The translations under genes and the position numbers were made by a program. From the NCBI RefSeq assembly GCF_026212465.1, contig NC_080056.1:6914517-6978516 (forward strand): a stretch of 64,000 nucleotides of DNA, given 5' to 3'. Source of the stretch: Amaranthus tricolor. Taxonomy: Eukaryota; Streptophyta; Magnoliopsida; Caryophyllales; Amaranthaceae. Of the stretch, positions 55,285-64,000 are shown in pieces; the first letter of the stretch is position 1; the number at the start of each line of letters is the position of its first letter. The notes under the pieces were generated by a model, which did no database searches, was not told the origin of the DNA, and saw only the letters and a list, made by a program, of their open reading frames with translations.

Positions 55285-55769
55285 GCACAAAATCAAGCAA
55301 CAAACCTTTGGGAAGGATCATCATCAGTGGCAGCTTGCTATAACTTAATAAACCAGAAGAATTCATATGAAACTACTACACTATGTTTGAAGAGAGGAAA
55401 CTTTTGAGTAATTCAGTAAAGGCAGCAGTTAGTTCTTCATTTTACAATTAGGATAACCATTTGCACTTTCAACAAGTATTAACACCATTAAGTGCATAGT
55501 AAAGACCATATGGTCAAACTAAAGAGTAAAAATACCCAACAAAATGGTAAATATATCATCCAACAAAAGTGATTACATACAAACTAACAAGTATCATATG
55601 ATTTGTTAATCTCCTCACGAATCAAAATAGCAAATTATGATCGGTTTTGGGCTATTCTTGGGCATATTTAAGTGAATCACGAATTCAAAAATCGAATTAG
55701 CTAAGGAATTATGTTACACTGTAACCGACTCAAAAAGAAATTCCCAGAACTAGTATACCTTTATAGCTA

Positions 55770-57290
55770 TCAATCAATGGAAGAGTTTACGCAACGAAGC
55801 TGACAACCAATAGATCCATTTTTTAGTCCCTTACTTGATGCAGTGATATAATAACCATTGAATACTATCTCACAATTCAAAGAACTCCTTGGAAACTTGA
55901 ATAATCTCTCACAGCTTTGATATTCCTTCCATGGTCTGTCTTCTTTTTCTATATGAGAATCCTCATCACATTTGGGTTCACTAACCATTCCCGGAAACAC
56001 AAACAACAAGCTGCTCTAGAGCAATTCCCATCTCCAAAATATGTTTTAGAGCAACAATGTCCTCATCATACCCCTTAAAGTATCTTACTTCCATAGTTCC
56101 ATGTATCTAAAATTACTAGCATTACAAGTTTCATCATCCAAATTCTTAAATTGGAGAGAATAACCTTTATATTGCTTTAGAGACAAGACCAAAACCTCTA
56201 AATTAGGAAAGCAACTAATACATTGAGTCAATTCCTTCCAAGCTACAAACCAGGAAAAGGACATCTTATGATGGGTCAAATTATTGAAGATTGGTAGTAC
56301 TTCTCCGATTCCAGCATGGCCTACATAATTAAGAATTTCCATTGTGCAATCTTTGAGTTGAAGGGACTTGGTATTAGCCAAACCTTGAAAAAGCTTCCAT
56401 GACCATGACTCATTAACTAAATGTTCTTTCTCTTCTCTGCCTATTACATACCCCAATACACAAATACAAGCATCATACAATTGAGTTGGGTTTTTAACAA
56501 TCTGGTAATCCACTAAACGGCCTCGTATACTTAGGTGCCTTAGGTTAGGAACGTCGATAATAAAATTGTAGTAAGACCAGTCAGAACATACATTTATAGC
56601 CAAAGTTCTCAAATTTGGAGCTGCTAAATAAAATTTTTTTGTATACACAGGTGCGACATAGTAGTCTGAGTGATATTCCAGAGATAAATCTTGCAAATTT
56701 GGACAATTCTTCAACAGGTTGTATAAATATTCAGGGTCATCGGGGATATATGCAGAAAGCTTGATCAAATTAGGAAGATTAACAATTCCGTTTTCAGCAA
56801 ATTGGCAGTAAATTTTTGAATCCAATTTAAGCACTACCAAAGATAAGGTTTCAAAAACACAACTGGGCAAAACAAAATGAGGAGTATCTTCATGATTACG
56901 AGTTACCTCAATTTGTTGGACATTGTGTGAGCAAATTTGACTCATAATGAATTTCAAAGTAGATGAACAGATTTTCATATCATCCTCATTCCATTCCCAT
57001 GTTAGAGGCAGAGAAAGGCGAAGAATGTGAATGTTTGGTAGAGCGAGTTTCGGAAAGATATGTCGAATAATGGTGGAGAATTCGGTAGAAGATTTGACAT
57101 CGTAGGGAAAACGAGTGACTTGTGTCCAGAGAGGTTTCCAGCCACGGGATAAAATGGAGGTTGCGATGGCATTGTTGATTGGAAGAAAGGAGAGAATGTT
57201 AGAGATTAAATTGTCTGGTAGAGAGCTTATACGATCTTCATCTACATCATCTTCAGTTTTGATTCTCTTGCTGCCATTGCTTTCCGCCAT
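55770..57290 (-). pseudogene. F-box/LRR/FBD protein gene, frame broken near the 3' end
   Basis: The first 401 residues (57290-56085) are open: an F-box at ~19-60 (RISSLPDNLISNILSFLP, ILSRGWKPLW), then plant-type LRRs (FYLAAPNLRTLAINVCSDW, DVPNLRHLSIRG). At about 56088 the frame ends in YMELWK and a stop. The next base frame carries a convincing FBD block (VRYFKGYDEDIVALKHILEM) to about 55985. Another frame change leads to the FBD end (LFKFPRSSLNCEIVFNGYYITA), closing at 55770. Two one-base lesions, or assembly errors, would explain this. A gtaaga donor-like site at 56090 exists, but using it would remove the conserved FBD block. Intact relatives act as SCF substrate receptors. Confidence 0.75.
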
Positions 57291-58158
57291 TTTTAGGGTT
57301 TATTTTCAGGTGAGCTTATAACTTCTCATTTTGGTTAAATTCATTTGTTTAGTGGCTTTTGTGGCGGTTCTTTTTACTTTTCAATAAATAGTTGGTCACC
57401 TTGAGCCTTGTGCCTTTTTCACGTGGTAGACAATAAATTTTCGTGATAATCTTGAGTTTCTAACTTTCTATGTAATAGACAAAATATATAATTTTTAGTT
57501 AAATAAAGTACTTATTTCGATTGGATGATAAAATATATGGCCAATTAGAAAAATTGCAATGTCTATTTTTTAAAAATATTGTCATTATGTTCGAGAAAAA
57601 TAATGTAAAATCAACAAAAACACCGCCTTTTGTTTACCATGTGAAAAAGTTGAAAGCCTAAGTTCACCACATGAATTAAAAAATGCTTGTCTACCACATA
57701 AAAAAGCCAATAATTCAGGGTTACCACGTAGAATTTCTCCACCAATTTTTAAATGAAATGATCTCATAATATGACTCTATGAGTCAAACTAATTGTTTGT
57801 TTATTTCTTTGCACTTCATCTTATTACTTACATAATTATCGTATTTATTACTACACCTTCATCCCAAAATATTTAAATCAATTTTCTCCTCACTATCAAA
57901 TACCAATCATAACAACAATACAAATTAAAGAGTTTAACTAAAAAAAAAATAATAAATAAATAAAATAAAATAAAATAAAGAGTTACTCTATAATCTATAT
58001 AGAAGTACTTGATAGTAATAAATTCATTCTTATTTTTTAAAGGTGCAAAGCAAATACATTATTTATTACATAAATAAATTAAAGTCTTCTTATTAATTAA
58101 TATATTTATTTCCTCCAGGAATTCTCTAACCTACTCCGAATAAATAATAAAACAATAC
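57291..58158. other. Intergenic region with possible MITE
   Basis: Words tttttcacgtggtagacaa (57416) and ttgtctaccacata (about 57690) face each other, with further accacatgaa and accacgtag copies. A small inverted-repeat element is possible. No gene is seen. Confidence 0.35.
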
Positions 58159-59379
58159 TTAGTAAATTATTTGACTTACACTTTGACCAGCACACTCCGG
58201 AGCAGGCCTTTGACCACCATCACACATACTAACGTTCCTAGGACACTTAAGACAATTATGTGCCAAACTGCCCGTAACCTTAACATTTTGGGCACTAAAC
58301 TCTGCTGGCAAACCCCCCACAAGAAAATTATGATCAAAGAAAATATGCCTCCAAGGGGCACCAATCCTAGCCCCAAAAACTCTAGGTATAGGCCCAGATA
58401 ACTGGTTATGACTCAAGTAAATTGCCGTAAGTTTGTCCATTGTAGCCAAATTTCCCGGCAAGTGCCCGGTCAGTCGATTTTGCTCGACATCCAACACTTG
58501 GAGATGTGTAGGCTCGACCAAGAAACGAGGAACCTGTAGTTCGGTAAACCAATTTACTGATAAGTTAAGTGTGATGATCTGAGGGAGGTTCACAATTCCT
58601 CTAATTCTGCCGCTAAACCTATTATCACTTAAATCTAATGTGCGGAGATTTAGAAGGTCGGATACTGAATGTATACTTCCTGATAGCACATTGTGGCTTA
58701 GTGACAATGTTCTTAAACTTGTAGGAAGTTGTGGAAGGATTCCGAATAGTTGGTTGTTACTACCATCGAATGTGTGAAGTTGCCATAAGCCGGCTAGATT
58801 AGGGATTCGACCTGAAAATCCATTGCTCGAAATTTTTAATGATTCAAGGGTTCGAAAATTTGTGATCCAATTGGGTATTAGGCCTGTTAGTTTGTTACGT
58901 GAGACATCGAGTTGTTGGATTCTTTTTAGTCTCTTTAGTCCTTCGGGTAAGCTGCCGGTGAAGAAATTGTCAGAGATAATAAGTGTAGTTAATTTGCTAA
59001 ACTTAGTCATGCTGTCAGGGATTGGGCCTCGGAACTTGTTTTTGCTTAAGTTTAGGAGGGTGAGTTCTGTTAAGTTACCGATGTTACTAGTTAGAAATCC
59101 ATCGTACCCTGCCCCGTCTAGCTCAAGGGTAGTGATTCGGCTGCTTGAGTTATCCTCGGGGATGGTGCATAAGATTCCCAGAAAATGGGATCCTGTGCTT
59201 TCACATGGATCAACCGAAAAATCCCATGTGCTTATGAATGAATTGGAGGGTATCGAGTTTGGATCGATTCCTTCTTTTAAGGCACGAAGGACATCGATTT
59301 CTGAGCTTAGTGTAACCGAATGAACCAATGTTTGTCGATAAATGACAAGAATGGCCATTGTTATGAAGTAGAAAGACAT
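58159..59379 (-). CDS. Secreted leucine-rich repeat protein (receptor-like, no kinase)
   Basis: A single-exon 406-residue protein. Residues 1-22 form a hydrophobic signal peptide (YFITMAILVIY). A plant LRR N-terminal cap follows (ALKEGIDPNS...STWDFSVDPC), then about ten extracellular LRRs of 23-24 residues with the LxxLxLSxNxFxGxIP pattern from ~95 to 345. The C-terminal cap has paired cysteines (CLKCPRNVSMC, PEC). No transmembrane helix or kinase domain follows, so the product is probably apoplastic or cell-wall associated, like small LRR proteins that act as co-receptors or inhibitors. The first ATG gives a proper signal peptide; the second Met at residue 8 is less likely. It is intact and shows no sign of decay. 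Confidence 0.88.
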   Translation of the reverse strand: MSFYFITMAILVIYRQTLVHSVTLSSEIDVLRALKEGIDPNSIPSNSFISTWDFSVDPCESTGSHFLGILCTIPEDNSSSRITTLELDGAGYDGFLTSNIGNLTELTLLNLSKNKFRGPIPDSMTKFSKLTTLIISDNFFTGSLPEGLKRLKRIQQLDVSRNKLTGLIPNWITNFRTLESLKISSNGFSGRIPNLAGLWQLHTFDGSNNQLFGILPQLPTSLRTLSLSHNVLSGSIHSVSDLLNLRTLDLSDNRFSGRIRGIVNLPQIITLNLSVNWFTELQVPRFLVEPTHLQVLDVEQNRLTGHLPGNLATMDKLTAIYLSHNQLSGPIPRVFGARIGAPWRHIFFDHNFLVGGLPAEFSAQNVKVTGSLAHNCLKCPRNVSMCDGGQRPAPECAGQSVSQIIY

Positions 59380-59395
59380 TTTTCGGGTGTAGGAA

Positions 59396-59420
59396 TGTTT
59401 ATGTATATATATAAATATGC
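59396..59420 (-). promoter_or_regulatory. TATA box region of the LRR gene
   Basis: On the minus strand tatttatatatatac lies about 20-35 bases before the start codon. This implies either a very short leader or a start site just upstream of the ATG. It is the only strong TATA motif near the gene. Confidence 0.45.
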
Positions 59421-59907
59421 TTGTATTAGTTGATAGATATTTAACTGTTAGATGTCAAGTATATATAGACAATGAGGAAGTAGCATGAGAATTTTCATAT
59501 CAAGAACATGTATATATAATTATCAAGTAATAAAATTAAAGTTGTTTTGTTAATGGATCTTGGTAAGATTGGGAAGATGGTGTATCATTTGTTTTGGGAG
59601 ACTAACCTAAACTTCTTTCTTAAAGAATTTGTTAAAAATAATTTTTCTTTGCTTAGCAATAATTAGGTCAATAGTTTAGTATGGTGTGCTCTTTGGTCCT
59701 TAAAAAACAAATGCATTCATTCACCATTTTATATATGTTTAAAGATTAAACATGCATTATATGTTAAAAGATGGATTTTCCACGTAAATATTTGAACTAA
59801 CATACTCCATATAAAACAACTTGTACTCTCTTTTTCAATAGGAATATATGATACAATGAGGGGCTATAAAAAAGTGAAAGTCAAATTTAAATTTCTTTAA
59901 AAAAAGT

Positions 59908-60175
59908 GATATACTTTTTCCGTTCTAATTTACTTGCAATATTTGCTTTTTAACGCAGTTCAATGCACTAATTTAATTCTTAATATCTCTAATTATGTAT
60001 AATAAAAAATTATAAAAATTTAATATTAATAATCTTTGCAATGAAACGAATCAAACAAGATTTCACTCGACTATGTTTTAACTTATAGATTAAAAATTAA
60101 TCGCAAATTAAGAGTGATGAATAAATACTGTCTTTTTACCTAATGTTGCAACTAATATAAAACGGAGAAAGTATA
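59908..60175. mobile_element. Stowaway-like MITE
   Basis: Ends tatactttttccgttc and aacggagaaagtata are inverted and flanked by TA. The element is about 265 bp, AT-rich and non-coding. Confidence 0.75.
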
Positions 60176-61555
60176 TTTTAACTGAAATAAGATTTAATTA
60201 TCATAAAGTCCTAATTTTTTATTGGGTTAAACTTAAATGTTTCAACATATGGACAATGAATTCACGTATATGACGTGTGTCATATTGGCGTTACATACAT
60301 GCTCAAAGAAATGTGAGAAATTTATTTGGTAATTGACTTTTCAGTCAATGTCTAAATTCAGTATAATATTCAACTAAACTACTTATATGCGAAAAAAATA
60401 CTCAAGTAAACTTTTATTATTGGCTTATTGACCTTTTTTTTCTAACAAAAAGCCAACAATCCATGCTAATTTTACAAAACATCCTCCTGAACATTTGAGT
60501 TATCAAGTTAGCTTAAAAATCAACAAAAATAATCATTACTTTTAACTGATTAAACAAGCTAACTAAAAAATCAAAAGTATCTTAAATTCTTTTTGGATTC
60601 ATTTTAGTATTTATAGAGATAATAGAGGTGTATGCTTTTTTCAACTTAAATTCAAACTAATTCAATATTAATAAGAATAGTTTCGTACTATTTTTTATTT
60701 CTTGTTATTACTTTTGCATATTCTACAAGTTATAAAGTTCAGTTCAAGAAAAATAAATTTATTAGCGCTTTAAAAATGCCTTCTATTTTTGTTTTTGAAA
60801 TTTGATTTTTTTTTTCTTTTTCAATTAATTATGGTGTTTTTATCCATGAAACAAATATACGAGGGTGGTTTTATAGTTTTCTTGTAAATTCCCAAAGCTA
60901 ACAAAGAAAATGAGCTAAAAGAAAATGTGTTGATTTGATCAGTTTATAACCCAACAAATAGATGTAAAATATAAAGCTTTAACATGTTGGTATTTCGAAT
61001 TGAACTCGATCAACCATTATGAACATTATTCAAACGAGTGAATCATATTGAATTAAACTGAACTTTTTTTTTTTTTTTAATTACAAGATAGGTTGAGAGA
61101 AGTTGAGGCCTACGTGAAATTTGATAAAAAAAAAAAAAGAATATCCTAAATCTAGCCCAGGGCCTATAAGGGGCATGAGGGCATGTACCCATGATCCATC
61201 CAAAAAACAAAAAAACCAACACTTTAATATTTAATAGTTAGAATCACATAATAGTACATTTGGTTATTAGAGGTCCATAATCAATATTTCATCCTGAGTC
61301 TCTCAGATCTTAGGTGTGGCCCTGATTTTGCATTTGTTGGAACAAGAAGTCTTTCATGCATATTTTAGATATTAGTGTTCAATAGGTCTGTCTAAGAACA
61401 CAACAGAAATATCATTGAATCAGTACCTATATATCAGTTACTTCTTACACATACTTGTAAACACTTTACAAATCAAACATTCTGATGAGCATTATTCGAT
61501 TTCGAGCTCGATCCCATTTTCGCAAACATTCAACTTTCATAGAGATGTATAGAGA
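60176..61555. other. Intergenic DNA between LRR and BBX genes
   Basis: AT-rich sequence with T and A runs and no coding signal. The 3'UTR of the BBX gene probably lies at its right end. Confidence 0.4.
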
Positions 61556-62899
61556 TCAACCTAGATCAGGGACGATTGAGTACTCGTCGTCATCATCAAG
61601 GGGAATCTCGACTCGTGGCTTTTTGTTGGGCATACTGGTTTTGGTCGGTCTGTATTGGATCGTATGGTTGCTTGGTAGTGACATCGGAAGTTGAGGAACT
61701 TCCGCTGCTGCCAAGGCTTCTTGAGCCATTTGCTCACCGAACAGATTTACATCGGACCACCAGTCGAACTCTCCTAGCTCAAGCTGCCCTTTCTGCACCA
61801 CATTTAAGAGGAATGTTAGCATATCACACATTAAGTCCAATATGATGACTCGTATCGCATCAAAAACACACGTATAGATGCTATTCAGTGGCGAATCTTG
61901 GGTAAAGATTATTATCTAAACTAGAAAAACTAGGGGGTCAAGATTAGAATAAATACAATAAGAATATTCCATTACCCAACGCCATTAAGTGCCTCATGCA
62001 GAGTTTGAGGGTTCAAATGTATGGAATCTAACACTTGTTAGTCATAACAAAAAGGTTTGAATTTCCAACTTGGTCATGGTCATGGTCATCAACCCAGCAT
62101 CTCGCACAAAGTCAAGTTCAGGGGGAGATGTAGAGGACAAATCATACCCATACCCAATCGAGGGAGAGGGCATTCTATTACCCCAATGCCCTTAAGCGCC
62201 TTTTGCTTAGGTTTGAGGATTCAAATGTATGCAACCTAATCCTTATTAGTGATAACAAAAAGATTGTTTTCAATCCACTCTTGGTAGCAAATATCATCTG
62301 CAACTTTACATCAATAAGAAGTGCACATGACCTAATACACCATCTTAATATAGTCTGTTATAAATTTTAGGAAACCAACCCATATCGGCTGACCTTAAGA
62401 TCCACCATAGGATACATTCTTGACAATCAACACATATCTAGATGATAAAGTTTTGGGAGCACAAATAATGACAAAAATCTCCGTCAAAGAACCAACTCAA
62501 CCAAAAACTAAAGCTGATGGTTAAGGACCCAGGACTCTAACAACTCTCAAACAATTGAACTTTCTTATAAGAAATCAAACATATCCCCACCTTATTAGAA
62601 GAATCGAATTCGGAGAACTCCAACAAGTCATCAACAGCCCAAGACGTAGGCGAGAAGTTGGGAGGCAGTTGAACGGTTTGTTTTAAGGAAAGTTGATGTG
62701 CATTCTGGTTTGATGGCTCTTTACAGATCTTTTCATTGTCGTTTCTGCATCGAGAAAGACAGCCTAAGGCTACACGTATTCCAGTTGCTAGGTACCTCTG
62801 ATGGTTCGCGGCTAGAGTACTGACTGCGTGAATAGATTCGTCGCAATCCTGACAGAAAAGAGCTCTGTCTTCTACACAGAATATAAAAGCAGTTTTCTC
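61556..62899 (-). CDS. B-box zinc finger protein (BBX24/25-like), last two exons
   Basis: Minus-strand exons 62899-62591 (103 codons) and 61792-61556 (78 codons plus stop), both phase 0 at their joins. The first begins within the second B-box (EKTAFIFCVEDRALFCQDCD, then IHAVSTLAANHQRYLATGIR) and continues through a variable linker to AVDDLLEFSEFDSSNK. The last carries WWSDVNLFGEQMAQEALAAAE, VPQLP, and the tail RPTK...KKPRVEIPLDDDDEYS ending VPDLG, typical of STO/STH-type regulators of light signalling. The exon with the start codon and first B-box is not in the remaining 1.1 kb and must lie beyond the window. The protein is a nuclear regulator that acts through other transcription factors such as HY5. 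Confidence 0.85.
61965..62340 (+). repeat. Two SINE-like repeat copies in BBX introns
   Basis: Phrases ttaagtgcctcatgcagagtttgagggttcaaatgtatg...tagtcataacaaaaaggttt and ttaagcgccttttgcttaggtttgaggattcaaatgtatg...tagtgataacaaaaagattg repeat 200 bases apart. They resemble the 3' parts of plant tRNA-derived SINEs. The internal promoter boxes are not obvious. Confidence 0.45.
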
Positions 62900-64000
62900 C
62901 TGTTAAGGAGGTCTTCATAGTTAGTACATTATCCTTGTTTGTGATAAAAAAACATGGTGAAAAAATATGTAGGAGACATTGTGGATTAGGCTAAGTTAAC
63001 CAACTATATGCAAAACTATCATGAACAAAAACTGATTTTGGGAATACTTAGCTAAAGACTGTTACTTGGATTCGGATATTGATGTCGGATACTAGTACGT
63101 GTCCAAGGGTCGAATATGTCTACATATTCAATTTTAGGCCTAAAATGAAATATCTGAATGTCATACCAATGTCTGAGCATTAAGGATCGGAGAGGATACG
63201 TGAAGCAAAATGAAGAGTCTGACTAACATAAGCTAAATCTCACACTAGACGAAGCCACTAATAGTGGTTAGAGTAAGTGACTACAACATTCCATCACTCT
63301 AATGTTATGAAGTGCCTCCCACTTAGAGTGGATTTTCGGAGGGTTGAATGTATGCAATATTACCATTATTATTAATAAAACTAGCATAGAAGTTGATAAA
63401 ACTAGCATAGAAGTTGTTTCTGATTAACTATTGATAGCAAACGTGATGTGGAACTTCACATGAATAAAAGTGCATACAAGGCCGCCTTGAGATTTGAGAA
63501 GCCTGAGGCGAAGACTCTAGTTACTAGATATATTATTATAGGCTTCTAAATATTAAATATTAAAGCGTCGTTTTTAAATTTTTTTTGACGGCCCCTATTG
63601 CCCCTTATAGGACTTGCCCTAAGTGCTTATAGGACTTGCCCTAAGTGCATATGATTTAATGAATCAATTTAGTATGGTCCATTATAATCCGAAAAAAAAT
63701 ATATATCTTAAGTTTGGAACTCTTGAATATGAAGCTCAGATACTCCTAATAATAGGCATAAACAATGATACACCTAAAACATTTGAAGTCAAACACCAAA
63801 ATTAAAAATTTATTTGGTACATGGCTTTTAAGCAAAAATTAAATGTTTTTTTCTCCAGTAAACAAATAATTAACAACAATTGATTTTTACCAAATATATA
63901 TAACTACATAAAAGCCTGCAAATAGGTTATAAATAAAATAGTCTAACAGTCATTTGTCAAATAGACTCGTAATCTTAAACATTTCACTAGATCAAGAAAC
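62900..64000. other. Probable large intron upstream of BBX exon 2
   Basis: No B-box exon was found on the minus strand. It contains the SINE-like repeat and a tandem duplication of ttataggacttgccctaag (63606-63648). The end of the window is plain AT-rich DNA. Confidence 0.45.
63285..63485 (+). repeat. SINE-like repeat, third copy
   Basis: Contains gaagtgcctcccacttagagtgg, gggttgaatgtatgcaatatt and a tail with gatagcaaacgtgatgtggaac, matching the copies at 61965-62340. A direct duplication of ttgataaaactagcatagaag is present inside. Confidence 0.45.

Noticed and set aside
58823..59323. A 166-residue plus-strand protein
   Set aside because: It is the antisense shadow of the LRR gene and has no family features.
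62733..62918. 61-residue minus-strand protein MKTSLTGENC...
   Set aside because: It is in the wrong frame across the BBX exon; the correct frame gives the second B-box.

Overview
This is a 64 kb piece of a plant nuclear genome, almost certainly a eudicot. The genes are rich in introns, the DNA is AT-rich, and the gene families (DEAH1-type helicase, F-box/FBA, F-box/FBD, BBX zinc finger, secreted LRR protein) and transposons (hAT, CACTA, copia, gypsy, TRIM, Stowaway, Tourist) are plant types. I cannot name the species.

Region 1 (1-26.5 kb, + strand): most of a spliceosomal DEAH-box RNA helicase gene (Arabidopsis DEAH1/ESP3, animal DHX16, yeast Prp2 family). Twenty-three coding exons (1268-22413) can be placed with their phases. 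They begin at residue ~78 of the protein, so the first two exons are missing from the left edge. The introns carry a 1.4 kb solo LTR, a long-TIR element and several MITE-like repeats. A 3.7 kb hAT transposon with an 8-bp target duplication sits at the 3' end of the gene and carries a decayed transposase.

Region 2 (26.5-37.8 kb): a retrotransposon graveyard. It holds a gypsy-like LTR, a 5'-truncated copia pol split by a 1.7 kb solo LTR, a copia gag-protease remnant on the minus strand, and a dispersed MITE family.

Region 3 (37.8-52.9 kb): the main discovery. It is a very large imperfect palindrome centred near 44.7 kb, with a 183-bp loop. The inner arms (1.47 kb each) carry inverted copies of a truncated F-box gene. 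The outer arms carry a captured 5' leader, MITEs and hAT remnants. The right arm alone contains, on the minus strand, the promoter side, 5'UTR, and exons 1 and 2 of the same DEAH1 helicase whose exons 3-25 occupy region 1. A ~200-bp segment of intron 2 occurs three times (window start and both palindrome arms). Complete versus truncated transposons show that each arm has lost a different block: about 4.0 kb from the left arm and 2.7 kb from the right. The locus is therefore an inverted duplication (or inversion with duplicated ends) of the 5' end of an essential splicing gene, joined to an F-box gene, and it is laid out so that read-through would give long hairpin RNA.

Region 4 (53-64 kb, minus strand genes): MITEs, a 115-bp (AT)n tract, an F-box/LRR/FBD gene with frame breaks, an intact secreted LRR protein gene with a nearby TATA box, a Stowaway MITE, and the last two exons of a BBX24/25-like B-box transcription regulator whose first exon lies beyond the window.
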